Shown: one piece after another, positions 26,615-35,013 of the stretch
Layout: each line of letters opens with the position of its first letter
Position numbering within the stretch: position 1 is the stretch's first letter
Assembly (NCBI RefSeq): GCF_025822245.1
Contig: NZ_JACKTL010000008.1
Location: 1 to 64,000 of the forward strand
Reading direction: 5' to 3'
Length of the DNA: 64,000 nucleotides
DNA from: Mycolicibacterium hodleri
GTDB lineage: Bacteria; Actinomycetota; Actinomycetes; Mycobacteriales; Mycobacteriaceae
Program-made: the position numbers and the translations under genes
Notes under the pieces: model-generated
What the model was told of the DNA's origin: nothing
Seen by the model: only the letters and a program-made list of their open reading frames with translations
Databases searched by the model: none

Positions 26615-28496
26615 CGACCTCGGGTTCGGTGGCCGCGTCGCCGAGCGACGCCACGTACGACGCCACCAGACCGGAGGCGACCGCGTTGCGGGGTCCCTCC
26701 GTGCCGCGCACGTTTCCGGTGCCGCAGACGATTCCGAAGGGCGCGACGGCGCTGGCGATCAGCTCCGGAATCTCGAAGTCGAGGGCGCACCCACCGAGCA
26801 GCACGACGAAGCCGATCCGACGCAGGTCGCCGCCCGGGGCGATGCTGCGAAGCGCCCGAAGTGCGTTCACCACGAACACCCGTTCCTTGGCGGTGCGCCG
26901 CACGGTGCGGATCCGCTCGAGCGAATGGCGGGTGGGGATGGGGTTCATCCCGCCCTCGAACTCGCTCAGCGTGACGACGCGGGCGAAGGCGGTGGCGGGC
27001 AGCGGCTTCTCGAAGAACTGGACCGTGCCGTTCTCGAGCCGGACGTGAAAGAAGCTCTCCGCCTTGGCCAGCGGGCACCGTTTGATCTCCTCGGCCAGCT
27101 CGCGGTTCTCCAAGCCCAGCTCCGCGTCGATCAGCTTGGTGACGAGGTCACCGGCGCCTGCGAGGTGCGTGGCGTCGGTGTGGCCGTCGGTGCCGATCAC
27201 CGCGGCGTCGGTCGACCCGCCACCGAGGTCCAGCACCACCAGCGGCTTGGCGGTCCCAGGCGTCGTCAGCGCGCCGAGCACCGCCATCTCGGCCTCCACG
27301 CCGCCGACGACGACGTCGACCCGCTCGGCCCCCGCGTGGCGCAGATGCTCGGCGACGGCGTCGGCGACGGCTTGCATCCCGCTCTCCTTGGTGCGGACCA
27401 TCGCCGCGAGGGCGACGGCGTTCTCGAGTGCGACCTCACCGGCGACACCGCCCCGAACCTCCTGCGGCACCAGGGTGTCCACGGCCAGCAGGTCCTTGAT
27501 CCGCACGTCGGCGAGGTCGTGGGAGGAGAGGTCGGCCATGCTCTGGCGGACGTTGGCGATCATGCCGCCGGTGTTGGTGCCCGCCTCCCCCACCACGTCG
27601 ACCAGCGGGCTCACCCGCTCCACCTCCGCCATGATCTCGGCGGCGCCGCGCGAGACGTCGACGGTGGCGCGCTTCGTGCTGCCCTCGAGTTCGAGCGAAC
27701 CCGCCGGGATGGTGCGGTCGGCGACGTCGCCCGAGGGCGTGCGCACCACCACCGCCGAGCGGTTGCCGGTGAGTGCCCGCGCGACCGGCGACACCACCTT
27801 GGTCTGATCGGAGTCAAGGTCGAATATCGTTGCGAGGCCATAGGCATTCGACAGGGTGCGGATCGACTGCCCGGGACCGGCCACCTCGACGGCGGCCGTC
27901 ATCCCGCGCGGTACGGCGTCGATGCGCGACACCTCGTCGACGATCGGAATCTTCGCCTTCAGTCGATTGGCCACCAGGACGGCGTCGTCGTGACACAGGA
28001 TCGCCCCGGTGATCTCGACGCCGCGGTCGCACGCCGCGTTGATCGCCCGGGCGGCGTCGTCGAAGTCGACGCCGCGTGGCACCAGCACGATGGACGGCGA
28101 TCCCACCTCCACGTCGTCGAGCGCCGCGAAGTCGACGATGATGCCGACGCCGAGTCCCCGACCTCCCGGGGTCCGCGGGTCGTGACCGATCATCGTCGAC
28201 TCGGTGATGATCGTCTCGGTGATGGTCTCCATCGCCAGGCCGCTGATCACCGGTGTCGCCTCGTTCAGCAGGATCAGGTCGAGATCCGCCAGGCGGACGC
28301 CCGCGCCGTCGAGAGCCCACGTCACGGCCTTCGCCACGCCGTCGACGTTCTTCGGGGTGCCCTTGACGCCCGTCGTGCGGGTCAAGGCTGCCCCGACGTA
28401 GGACACGGCGCCGTCGGCGCCGACGGTGGCGACGCTAGCCTCCGTGGTCGAGTTGCCGATGTCCACCCCGACGACCGTGCGGACCACTGGGGTCAA
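26601..28496 (-). CDS. ddrA: Diol/glycerol dehydratase reactivase, large ATPase subunit (DdrA/PduG-like)
   Basis: 631 residues with an ASKHA ATPase fold. VVGVDIGNSTTEAS is the phosphate-1 loop; NEATPVISGLAMETITETIITEST and MIGHDPRTPGG are family signatures; VVLDLGGGSTDAAVIG is phosphate 2. The protein uses ATP to release inactivated cobalamin from the dehydratase. It lies 7 bp after the medium subunit gene. Length is slightly above the ~610 residues of Klebsiella DdrA/PduG, mainly at the C-terminus. Confidence 0.95.
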   Translation of the reverse strand: MTPVVRTVVGVDIGNSTTEASVATVGADGAVSYVGAALTRTTGVKGTPKNVDGVAKAVTWALDGAGVRLADLDLILLNEATPVISGLAMETITETIITESTMIGHDPRTPGGRGLGVGIIVDFAALDDVEVGSPSIVLVPRGVDFDDAARAINAACDRGVEITGAILCHDDAVLVANRLKAKIPIVDEVSRIDAVPRGMTAAVEVAGPGQSIRTLSNAYGLATIFDLDSDQTKVVSPVARALTGNRSAVVVRTPSGDVADRTIPAGSLELEGSTKRATVDVSRGAAEIMAEVERVSPLVDVVGEAGTNTGGMIANVRQSMADLSSHDLADVRIKDLLAVDTLVPQEVRGGVAGEVALENAVALAAMVRTKESGMQAVADAVAEHLRHAGAERVDVVVGGVEAEMAVLGALTTPGTAKPLVVLDLGGGSTDAAVIGTDGHTDATHLAGAGDLVTKLIDAELGLENRELAEEIKRCPLAKAESFFHVRLENGTVQFFEKPLPATAFARVVTLSEFEGGMNPIPTRHSLERIRTVRRTAKERVFVVNALRALRSIAPGGDLRRIGFVVLLGGCALDFEIPELIASAVAPFGIVCGTGNVRGTEGPRNAVASGLVASYVASLGDAATEPEVGARA

Positions 28497-28503
28497 CTCC
28501 CGA

Positions 28504-29091
28504 TCAATCGACGGTCGCCGCGGCGAACTCCGGCATCACCTCGACCGGCTTGACGCCCTTGCGGACGAGCTCGGTCTCCTTGAGGTGAAGCAGTGCCGCC
28601 TTGGCCTGCCAGCGGGGACGGGCCATCTGGTCGTTGAGCGTCGGAACCGGTTGCGGCGACTCACCCTTGGCGTACTGGGCGGCGTTCGAGCCGATGTCGC
28701 GGTAGGTCTCCAACGTCAGCAGCGGGCACTGCGGGAACAGCTCCAGGCTGGACAACCGAGGCAGATCCCGCTGGTGGATCATCGACGTGCCACGCCCCAG
28801 GATGCCGATGCCGATGCCCGACCCCGACAGCTTCGCGGCCGTGTGAGCCATGTACGCGAGATCGGCGCTGTTCTGCACACGGATGATTCGGGCACTCGCC
28901 TCCTGCTCTTCGATGCCCGCCAGGATCTGGCGGATCACCTCCGAGTGGGGCAGGCCGACGATGGTCTGGGTGAACAGGCCGCCGAAGCCCGGCGAGATCG
29001 CGATCACCACCTCGTCGGACTTCCTGCCCCGCTCCGCGACGCCGATTTCCTTGAACGACAGCGCTCGTGGGGCGTCCTGATTGGTCGACAC
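28504..29091 (-). CDS. pduD: B12-dependent diol/glycerol dehydratase, medium subunit
   Basis: 195 residues. VVIAISPGFGGLFTQTIVGLPHSEVIRQILAGIEEQ and RIIRVQNSADLAYMAHTAAKLSGSGIGIGILGRGT are typical for the beta subunit of AdoCbl-dependent diol (PduD) or glycerol (DhaB2) dehydratase, which contributes the cobalamin-binding surface. The short N-terminus lacks the ~30-residue encapsulation tail of microcompartment-targeted PduD, consistent with a free cytoplasmic enzyme. Two bp after the large subunit gene. Confidence 0.93.
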   Translation of the reverse strand: MSTNQDAPRALSFKEIGVAERGRKSDEVVIAISPGFGGLFTQTIVGLPHSEVIRQILAGIEEQEASARIIRVQNSADLAYMAHTAAKLSGSGIGIGILGRGTSMIHQRDLPRLSSLELFPQCPLLTLETYRDIGSNAAQYAKGESPQPVPTLNDQMARPRWQAKAALLHLKETELVRKGVKPVEVMPEFAAATVD

Positions 29092-29093
29092 GG

Positions 29094-30809
29094 TTACTCC
29101 ACCTCCAGCTCGGGGTTCGATGCGCTGGTGACGTGGCGCAAGCGTTTCATTTCCTCCCAGCGGGCACCGGACGGGCGATACCCCGTTCCGGGTCCGGCGT
29201 AGTCGTTGGCGTCGTTGACCGCGGAGAGCACCACCAGCGACGGTGTCATGATGGCCGAGGTCTGCAGGAGGTCACCCGAAATGCGTTGGCGGAGAATCAC
29301 CAGCAGGTTCTCGGCCATGTCCGAGAAGCCCGTCGATTCCAACGCCTTCACCAAGTCCAGCCCGGTGATGTTGCGGTCCATCACCTGCTGGGCGCCCTTG
29401 AGGTCCTCGAGCACGTCGCGCGGGAGCAGTTCACGGCTGCCGTTGGCGTAGACCGCGGCGTCGATCTCGGCGTCGCTGATCGGCGGCAGGTCCAGGTAGC
29501 GGAACACCGCCTGCAGGGCCTTGCCCGCCCTGGTGCGGACCGCGAGGATGTCGGATTCCTTGACGTGACGCAGCCCACCGTCGATCTGTAGATCTCGCTG
29601 GATGGTGTTGAAGTCGTCGAAGTCGTCGCTGTCGAGGTTCGATCCCGCGAACATGTTGTCGTAGTTGGGCACTGCTGAATATCCGGAGCAGACGAAGTCG
29701 GTGCCCGGCATCATCTGCGGCATCAGCCGCGCGGTCCGGCGCATCGCCGAATGCGAGAACGACTGGTCGTTGCCGGAGGCGCATTCGAGGTCCACCGCCG
29801 AGGCGATGAGATTCTCCGCGGCTACCGCACGGATGCCGGCGGGCACCGCGCCCGGCACGCCGATGCACGAGATGGAGCCGTTCTGCAGACCCTGCACCCC
29901 GGCACCCTTGGCGATGAGAATGCAGCGAATCTCGAGGTACAGCATGGACTTTCCCTGCGCGTTGCCCATCTGCACCTCGGATCCGGTGCCGGAGGTGAAG
30001 CGCATCTTGATGCCGCGGGAGGCGTACGCCGCGGCGAGGAACGCCTTCGACCACGGGGTGTCGTCGCCGTCGACGAAGACCGGCTCGGTGCCGTAGACGG
30101 AGATGGTTTCGGCGTAACCGGTGATGCCCCGCATGCCGAGGTCCAGCTCGGTGGCCTCCTCCAGCGCGCACTGCGTCAGGGGTCCGCCCGGGTTGACCTG
30201 GCTGCCGATCTGCAGCGCCATGGCGACCAGCGGTGCATACCGCACGACGCCGAGAGTCGTTTCCACCTCGGAGAATCCGCGGATGGCGGCCTCGGCGGCC
30301 TCACATGCCACCTGAACCGGATTGTCCCGGGCGCTGGTGCAGTGCGCCTGGTTCGCCGGCGTGCGGCGTGCACGCATCTTCTGCATGCCCATCATGATTT
30401 CCACGATGTTCAGGTTCTTTGCCACCGCCAGCAGCTTGGCCGGGGTCAGCCCGCCGGTGACCGCGATGACCTCCTTGCGGGTGACCCCCGGGTCGACCAG
30501 CATCCGGGCGATCTCGTCGGCGGGAAGCGCCATCGACTGCTCGGTGGTCTCGACGTCGAGTGCCTTGTCGGCGATGAACTGGTCGATGAAGTCGAAGTCG
30601 GCGCGCTGCACGCCGTCCATCTCGACGATCACGCCGTTCTCGACCCGCACGCTCGGCTCGGGGTCGAAGGCGCTGTCCATGGCGACCATGCCCACCTCGG
30701 GCCACTCCTCGACGAAACCGTCCAGGTTGACCGGGCGGTCCTCGAGCAGCTCGGTCCGCGCGGAATGCCGCACGTCGCTTGCAGGTTGGCGAATTGCCTC
30801 AGCCGTCAT
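29094..30809 (-). CDS. pduC: B12-dependent diol/glycerol dehydratase, large catalytic subunit
   Basis: 571 residues, a TIM-barrel radical enzyme that dehydrates 1,2-propanediol to propionaldehyde or glycerol to 3-hydroxypropionaldehyde. Family signatures are RRTPANQAHCTSARDNPVQ (active-site Gln and His), FSEVETTLGVVRYAPL, SRGIKMRFTSGTGSE, and ECASGNDQSFSHSAMRR, plus VCSGYSAVPNYDNMFAGSN. The catalytic core is intact. Sequence alone does not separate glycerol from diol preference; the neighbouring glpF and glpK favour glycerol. A short N-terminal extension (about 15 residues) precedes the normal start. Confidence 0.96.
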   Translation of the reverse strand: MTAEAIRQPASDVRHSARTELLEDRPVNLDGFVEEWPEVGMVAMDSAFDPEPSVRVENGVIVEMDGVQRADFDFIDQFIADKALDVETTEQSMALPADEIARMLVDPGVTRKEVIAVTGGLTPAKLLAVAKNLNIVEIMMGMQKMRARRTPANQAHCTSARDNPVQVACEAAEAAIRGFSEVETTLGVVRYAPLVAMALQIGSQVNPGGPLTQCALEEATELDLGMRGITGYAETISVYGTEPVFVDGDDTPWSKAFLAAAYASRGIKMRFTSGTGSEVQMGNAQGKSMLYLEIRCILIAKGAGVQGLQNGSISCIGVPGAVPAGIRAVAAENLIASAVDLECASGNDQSFSHSAMRRTARLMPQMMPGTDFVCSGYSAVPNYDNMFAGSNLDSDDFDDFNTIQRDLQIDGGLRHVKESDILAVRTRAGKALQAVFRYLDLPPISDAEIDAAVYANGSRELLPRDVLEDLKGAQQVMDRNITGLDLVKALESTGFSDMAENLLVILRQRISGDLLQTSAIMTPSLVVLSAVNDANDYAGPGTGYRPSGARWEEMKRLRHVTSASNPELEVE

Positions 30810-30818
30810 CGTCGTCTC

Positions 30819-31247
30819 CTATTCGCTCGTCGCCAGGATGTCGCGCCGCTCGTAGACGTCGGCCGCCTCCCGCACCAGTTCCGCGAGGAAGGTCGCGGCG
30901 TACTGGCTCTCCAGCTCCTCGGCGATGGCCTGCAGTTCGTCCTTCGTCGACGCGTTGGGGCGCAGGGCGTTGTAGATCTGCAGCACGCGTTCGTCGCTGA
31001 TCGCCGTCATCTCCGCCGCCCGGTGCAGGTTGGCGCCCAACTGCTTCCTACCGTCCTTCTCCGCGATCTGGGCCTGCAGGCGCAGCGTGTCCGGAGTAAT
31101 CCGCAGGTCAGTGGCCTGGACGTCGCCCGAGACGACGGCGTCCATGGTGATGTCGTCGATGGATCGGCCGGTCGGGGTGAACAGCAGATCCCGTCGGTTG
31201 TCGCTCAGCGGATAGTCGACCGCGGGATCGAGGTTGGGTTGCGTCAT
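30819..31247 (-). CDS. pduE: B12-dependent diol/glycerol dehydratase, small subunit
   Basis: 142 residues. DYPLSDNRRDLLFTPTGRSIDDITM and the helical RITPDTLRLQAQIAEKDGR region, followed by LPNASTKDEL-type sequence, are characteristic of the gamma subunit (PduE/DhaB3). I choose the ATG at 31247, which has GGAG about 9 bp upstream; a Met four codons earlier (31259) is in frame. Unusually this small-subunit gene comes first in the operon, before the large and medium subunits, instead of last as in Klebsiella/Salmonella pduCDE. Confidence 0.92.
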   Translation of the reverse strand: MTQPNLDPAVDYPLSDNRRDLLFTPTGRSIDDITMDAVVSGDVQATDLRITPDTLRLQAQIAEKDGRKQLGANLHRAAEMTAISDERVLQIYNALRPNASTKDELQAIAEELESQYAATFLAELVREAADVYERRDILATSE

Positions 31248-31303
31248 GCAGTGCTCCATGAGGTCAGGGGCGCTCGGGTGATCTGAGCCGGTTGCCTGAT
31301 GCC

Positions 31304-31337
31304 ATTGTGGCTGCCGTCACGTTGCAGCAACGTTGCA
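31304..31337. promoter_or_regulatory. Divergent promoter region with direct-repeat operator TGCAAC-N5-TGCAAC
   Basis: Read on the minus strand, TGCAAC (31337-31332), five bases, TGCAAC (31326-31321), then 11 bases and CACAAT (31309-31304) as a likely -10 for the dehydratase operon. On the plus strand a TAGCTT at 31352-31357 could be the -10 of the FhuF-like gene, whose ATG at 31365 then makes a leaderless mRNA. The same direct repeat recurs at 32075-32091 and 37032-37048. Confidence 0.68.
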
Positions 31338-31364
31338 CTCGACCGACCCGCTAGCTTGGGGACG

Positions 31365-32105
31365 ATGAACGGCACGTACGACGGCGCCGCGCTCCTGGCG
31401 GGAACGGCCGCACTCGGCGGCTACTTCGCCATCCCCGCGTTCGGGGACGACGAGGGCGCCGAGTTCGCGACGCTGCTGTCCGACGCGGACGTGGTGCGCG
31501 CGTTCGTGGAGCGCACCCGATCGGCGATCGCGGCGTCGACGGACAACGATCCGGCCGACGTTCCGCTGCGGATGGCCGCCTCCTCGTTTCAGTTGAACGT
31601 GGTGGCCCGACTCGTCTCCCCCGTCGTCGGCGCGGCCGCCCTCTACGGCGCGGTGCCCGTCCTCACCCCGACGTCGGTGCGGTGGACGACGACCGGTCAC
31701 CACTCGCCTCGGCTCGGGACGGCCCACCCCGATTGGCTGCCCGCACCAACCCCGTCCCAGGCGGCCGACGTGATCTCGAAATCGTTGCTCACCAACGTCT
31801 TCGGCCCACTCGCCGAGATCCTCAGGGCGACGGCGTCGCTGTCGGACCGCGTCAGCCGGGGCAACGCCATCTCCGCCGCGAACGGCGCGGTGACGGTGAT
31901 GGGACTGTCTCGGCCCGACCTGGCGCCGACGGGTCGGGCGTTGGTCCGAGCGTTGTTGGACACCGGGCCGCTGACGGACACCGGCCACTTCGTGGGCGGC
32001 CAGTTCGTCCGCCGGAGTTGCTGCCTGTTCTATCAAGCACCGGGGGCGGGGCTGTGCCAGGACTGCGTGCTCGATGCAACGCAACTGCAACGCACCAGGC
32101 GTTAG
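31365..32105 (+). CDS. FhuF-like [2Fe-2S] protein
   Basis: 246 residues. The C-terminus has CCLFYQAPGAGLCQDC, a CC-x10-C-x2-C cluster that is the FhuF-type [2Fe-2S] signature of ferric-siderophore reductases. The rest is helical without transmembrane segments. The ATG at 31365 follows a TAGCTT -10 by seven bases. In this operon neighbourhood (dehydratase, cobA) it may donate electrons to a corrinoid or ferric compound, but no direct evidence exists. Its last codons contain the operator of the downstream LuxR gene. Confidence 0.78.
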   Translation: MNGTYDGAALLAGTAALGGYFAIPAFGDDEGAEFATLLSDADVVRAFVERTRSAIAASTDNDPADVPLRMAASSFQLNVVARLVSPVVGAAALYGAVPVLTPTSVRWTTTGHHSPRLGTAHPDWLPAPTPSQAADVISKSLLTNVFGPLAEILRATASLSDRVSRGNAISAANGAVTVMGLSRPDLAPTGRALVRALLDTGPLTDTGHFVGGQFVRRSCCLFYQAPGAGLCQDCVLDATQLQRTRR

Positions 32106-32108
32106 CAT
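32075..32108 (+). promoter_or_regulatory. Promoter and direct-repeat operator of the LuxR-type regulator gene
   Basis: TGCAAC at 32075-32080 and 32086-32091 (N5 between), 11 bases, then TAGCAT at 32103-32108. The arrangement equals those of the dehydratase and glpK promoters. It lies inside the final codons of the FhuF-like gene, and the -10 includes that gene's TAG stop. This places the regulator under its own promoter and suggests autoregulation. Confidence 0.68.
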
Positions 32109-32136
32109 TCGCCCGCTGACCGGCAGGACGGAGTCA

Positions 32137-32886
32137 ATGATGGGTTGGTCACAACCGCACTACGCACCGATTCACCCAGGCAAGCGGGGGCCGCAGATTG
32201 TCGCGGCACGCCACATTTCCTATGCGCGAACGGTTTTCGTGATGAACGACGAACTGCTCCTGCACGGCCTGGTGCATCTACTGGGAGAGGCCGACGGTAT
32301 CCAGATCGTCGGCGATCTGCGGCACGACGACGACCTGGTCGACCGGCTACGGCTGGTGGCCCCGGAGTTGTTGGTCGTCGACGCCGACCACGGCCTGCAA
32401 TTGGCGACGCTGCGGACGCAGCTCGACCCGGTGCCGAAGATCGTCGTGGTCATGGACGGCGAGGAGTCGCCGGGGCGCGCGCTGGAACTGATTCGCGCCG
32501 GGGCCGACGCCCTCGTCGACCGCAGGTCGCCGTCGACCGACCTGTTGAGCGCGGTCGCCCGGGTCCTCGACGGTCAGACCGCACTCGACCCGCACAGCGC
32601 CAATACCCTCGTCGACGAACTGCGTTCGCAAGCCATGACGACCGAATTCGACTACGCGGGTCTGCTCACGCGCCGCGAAAAGGAAGTGCTGGCACTGCTG
32701 ACCGAGGGGTTGGACAACCGGGCGATCGCCACCGACCTGTTCATCTCCGAGGCCACCGTCAAGTTCCACCTCCACAACATCATGGACAAGTTCGGCGTGC
32801 ACAAGCGCGCCGCGCTGGTGTCGGCGGCGTTGCGCGGTCGCGCACGGGGAGGCGTCGGTGGTCGGCCCGCAGCACGCATCCGCTGA
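32137..32886 (+). CDS. LuxR/NarL-type regulator with degenerate receiver domain
   Basis: 249 residues. The C-terminal LuxR helix-turn-helix is clear: LLTRREKEVLALLTEGLDNR, then LFISEATVKFHLHNIMDKFGV. The N-terminal receiver-like domain keeps a possible phospho-Asp (ELLVVDADHGL), but the acidic pocket reads VMND and the conserved Lys is replaced (DALVDRR). Classical phosphorelay control is therefore doubtful, and no kinase is nearby. The start at ATG 32137 fits the internal promoter; a longer frame begins at 32074 but would lie upstream of the -10. It is the prime candidate to bind TGCAAC-N5-TGCAAC, including its own promoter. Confidence 0.85.
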   Translation: MMGWSQPHYAPIHPGKRGPQIVAARHISYARTVFVMNDELLLHGLVHLLGEADGIQIVGDLRHDDDLVDRLRLVAPELLVVDADHGLQLATLRTQLDPVPKIVVVMDGEESPGRALELIRAGADALVDRRSPSTDLLSAVARVLDGQTALDPHSANTLVDELRSQAMTTEFDYAGLLTRREKEVLALLTEGLDNRAIATDLFISEATVKFHLHNIMDKFGVHKRAALVSAALRGRARGGVGGRPAARIR

Positions 32887-33997
32887 CCAGCCGTCGACCG
32901 TCCCGGTCGAGCTTCCCGTCCGTGGGATGCCGGTGACCGTCGTCGGCTCCGGGGGTCGGGCGATGACCGCCACCGGCACCCTGGTCGCGGCGGGCGCGGT
33001 CGTCACCGTGGTGTCCCCCGACCCTGCGCCGTACCTGTCCGACCTCGCCGACCGGGGGCTGATCACGGTCCACCGGCGAGAGCTCACCACCGCCGACGTC
33101 GACTCGGCGGCACTGTTGTTCGCCCACACCGGCGACGCCGACCTCGACGCCTCGATCGCCGCCGACGCGCACCGGCGAGGCGTATTCTGCGTCCTGGACC
33201 GCGCTCCACGTCCGACGCCCGCGGCCCGTCGCGTCGGCCGGGTCACCCTGGTCGGCGGCGGACCCGGCGACCCCGGACTGCTGACCGTCGCGGGCCGGGA
33301 CGCGATCGCCAACGCCGACGTCGTCGTCACCGACCGACTCGCCCCCGTCTCGGTACTCGGCCACCTCGCACCGCACGCCGTCGTGGTGGACGCCGCCAAG
33401 ATCCCTGGCGGGCGCCGCATGGAGCAGAGCGAGATCAACGCCCATCTGATCAGCCACGCACTGGCGGGCAGGACGGTCGTGAGGCTCAAGGGTGGTGACG
33501 GATTCGTGTTCGGCCGCGGCGGCGAGGAACTCGACGAATGCGTGAAGGCCGGCATCACCGTCGACGTGATTCCCGGCGTGAGTTCGGCGATCGCGGCCCC
33601 CGCCTCGGCGGGGATTCCCGTCACGCATCGCGGCCTGACCCAGGGCTTCACGGTGGTCTCCGGGCACGTCCCGCCCGATCATCCCGACTCGGCGGTGAAC
33701 TACGCCGCGCTCGCGCGGACCAACACGACCATCGTCTTGATGATGGCCGTGGCCAACCTCGACGCCATCGCCCGCGCCCTCGTCGACGGGGGCATGAGTG
33801 CCACCACACCGGCGGCGGTGATCGCCGACGGCAGCCTCGCCAGCCAGCGGGAGGTCCGCGGCACGCTCGGCACCATCTCCGAGGCGGCCCGTCGCGCCGC
33901 CATCGGACCGCCGGCGACCACCGTCATCGGCGCGGTGGCGGGCTTCATCCCCGGCCGGGCGGCATCGCAACGCACCGCGGAACTCAACATCCGCTAG
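32858..33997 (+). CDS. cobA: Uroporphyrinogen-III C-methyltransferase with degenerate precorrin-2 dehydrogenase N-terminus (CobA/CysG)
   Basis: 379 residues. The C-terminal domain is a complete SUMT: VTLVGGGPGDPGLLTVAGRDA, RLKGGDGFVFGRGGEE, VIPGVSSAIAAPASAGIPVTHRG. It makes precorrin-2 from uroporphyrinogen III, the entry into cobalamin and siroheme. The first ~115 residues resemble the NAD-binding part of siroheme synthase (VTVVGSGGRAMTATG, VVTVVSPDP), but are short and lack the dimerisation part. The GTG start lies within the LuxR gene (29-bp overlap), with GGGGAGG upstream, so the two are co-transcribed and coupled. Confidence 0.92.
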   Translation: MVGPQHASADQPSTVPVELPVRGMPVTVVGSGGRAMTATGTLVAAGAVVTVVSPDPAPYLSDLADRGLITVHRRELTTADVDSAALLFAHTGDADLDASIAADAHRRGVFCVLDRAPRPTPAARRVGRVTLVGGGPGDPGLLTVAGRDAIANADVVVTDRLAPVSVLGHLAPHAVVVDAAKIPGGRRMEQSEINAHLISHALAGRTVVRLKGGDGFVFGRGGEELDECVKAGITVDVIPGVSSAIAAPASAGIPVTHRGLTQGFTVVSGHVPPDHPDSAVNYAALARTNTTIVLMMAVANLDAIARALVDGGMSATTPAAVIADGSLASQREVRGTLGTISEAARRAAIGPPATTVIGAVAGFIPGRAASQRTAELNIR

Positions 33998-33999
33998 GA

Positions 34000-34034
34000 C
34001 GATCGAACACGCTGCAGCGCAACGTGTTCGATCG
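34000..34034. terminator. Bidirectional hairpin between cobA and glpF
   Basis: CGATCGAACACG (34000-34011) and CGTGTTCGATCG (34023-34034) are a perfect 12-bp inverted repeat with an 11-base loop. It starts two bases after the cobA stop and ends 14 bp before the glpF stop on the other strand. There is no strong U-tract, as usual for mycobacterial hairpin terminators. Confidence 0.75.
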
Positions 34035-34048
34035 CACCCGGGCACGGT

Positions 34049-34759
34049 TTACATCACCAGCAGGCCCAGTCCCGCGGCGAGCGCGGCGCCCAAGAGCGGG
34101 CCGAACACCGGCACCCACGAGTAGCTCCAGTCGGGGCCGGCCTTGCCCTTGATGGGCAGGAACCAGTACGCGATCCGCGGTCCCAGATCGCGAGCTGGGT
34201 TGATGGCGTAGCCCGTCGGGCCGCCGAGACCGAAACCGATGGTGATGACGACGAACGTGACGGCGCCGTAGCTCAACGCCCCGTTGGCTTGCGGGTTGGT
34301 CAGGATGAAGAAGACCAGCACGAAGGTCGCGATCACCTCGGTCGCGACGTTCCACGGCAAACCCTTCACGAACGGCGTCGTGCAGAAGATGCCGCGGGTG
34401 CCGGAGTTGTCGTCCATGTTGTCGAACTGCAGCTTGAAGGCAACCCAGCACAGAGACGCGCCGACGATGCCACCGAGCATCTGCGCCGCCCAGTAGACGG
34501 GCAGCGACGACCACGGGATGCCTCCCGAAATCGCCAGTGCCAGTGAGACTGCCGGATTGATGTGAGCGCCCGACGGGGCGGCGACACTGGCACCGGCGAA
34601 GACGCCGAACCCCCAGCCGAGCACGATGATGATCCAGTCACCGCCGGTGCCGTGGGAGTAGGAGTTCTTCAGCACCACTGCGGCCACCGAACCGTTGCCC
34701 AGGAGGCAGAGGATCGTGGTGCCCAAGAACTCCCAGATGAAGATGTCGATGTTCGACAC
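34049..34759 (-). CDS. glpF: Glycerol facilitator / aquaglyceroporin
   Basis: 236 residues, MIP family. FLGTTILCLLGNGSV is helix 1; the first NPA loop is GAHINPAVSLALA; the second is the AINPARDLGPR motif, with the Asp-Arg (D-x-x-PR) that marks glycerol-type aquaporins. Six hydrophobic helices are visible. The GTG start at 34759 gives the usual N-terminus (SNIDIFIWEFLGTT). It is divergent from the HbpS-like gene and one of two glycerol genes, with glpK, bracketing the block. Confidence 0.92.
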   Translation of the reverse strand: MSNIDIFIWEFLGTTILCLLGNGSVAAVVLKNSYSHGTGGDWIIIVLGWGFGVFAGASVAAPSGAHINPAVSLALAISGGIPWSSLPVYWAAQMLGGIVGASLCWVAFKLQFDNMDDNSGTRGIFCTTPFVKGLPWNVATEVIATFVLVFFILTNPQANGALSYGAVTFVVITIGFGLGGPTGYAINPARDLGPRIAYWFLPIKGKAGPDWSYSWVPVFGPLLGAALAAGLGLLVM

Positions 34760-35013
34760 TGACCACAACCTCTCTGAAGGACGGCGTGCACCCACCCTGT
34801 CCGACCAGTATTTTCACGAGCGCGCCGTGGGTGGCGGCTTTCGTTTCGTCCCGCCCAACTACTGACCCGACGGTGAGTCTTTGGATAGTCTTTTCGCGTC
34901 GGGACCATGGATCGGTCGCGAAACCCGACAATCGCTCATGACACGCCTGTACGGTCGGACGTGATTCCCGTCGTCCAAAAGCCTTGTAGCAACGCTCATT
35001 AGAAAGGTCACCC

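Noticed and set aside
25800..28560. Long plus-strand open frames across the reactivase and dehydratase genes
   Set aside because: They are antisense shadows caused by high GC; the minus-strand proteins have clear family motifs and tight spacing.
32074..32136. Longer N-terminus of the LuxR-type regulator
   Set aside because: The putative -10 (32103-32108) lies downstream of that start, and ATG 32137 has a better ribosome site.
34970..35000. Possible fourth TGCAAC-type site before the HbpS-like gene (TTGTAGCAACGCT)
   Set aside because: Only one degenerate half-site matches; the tandem arrangement is absent.
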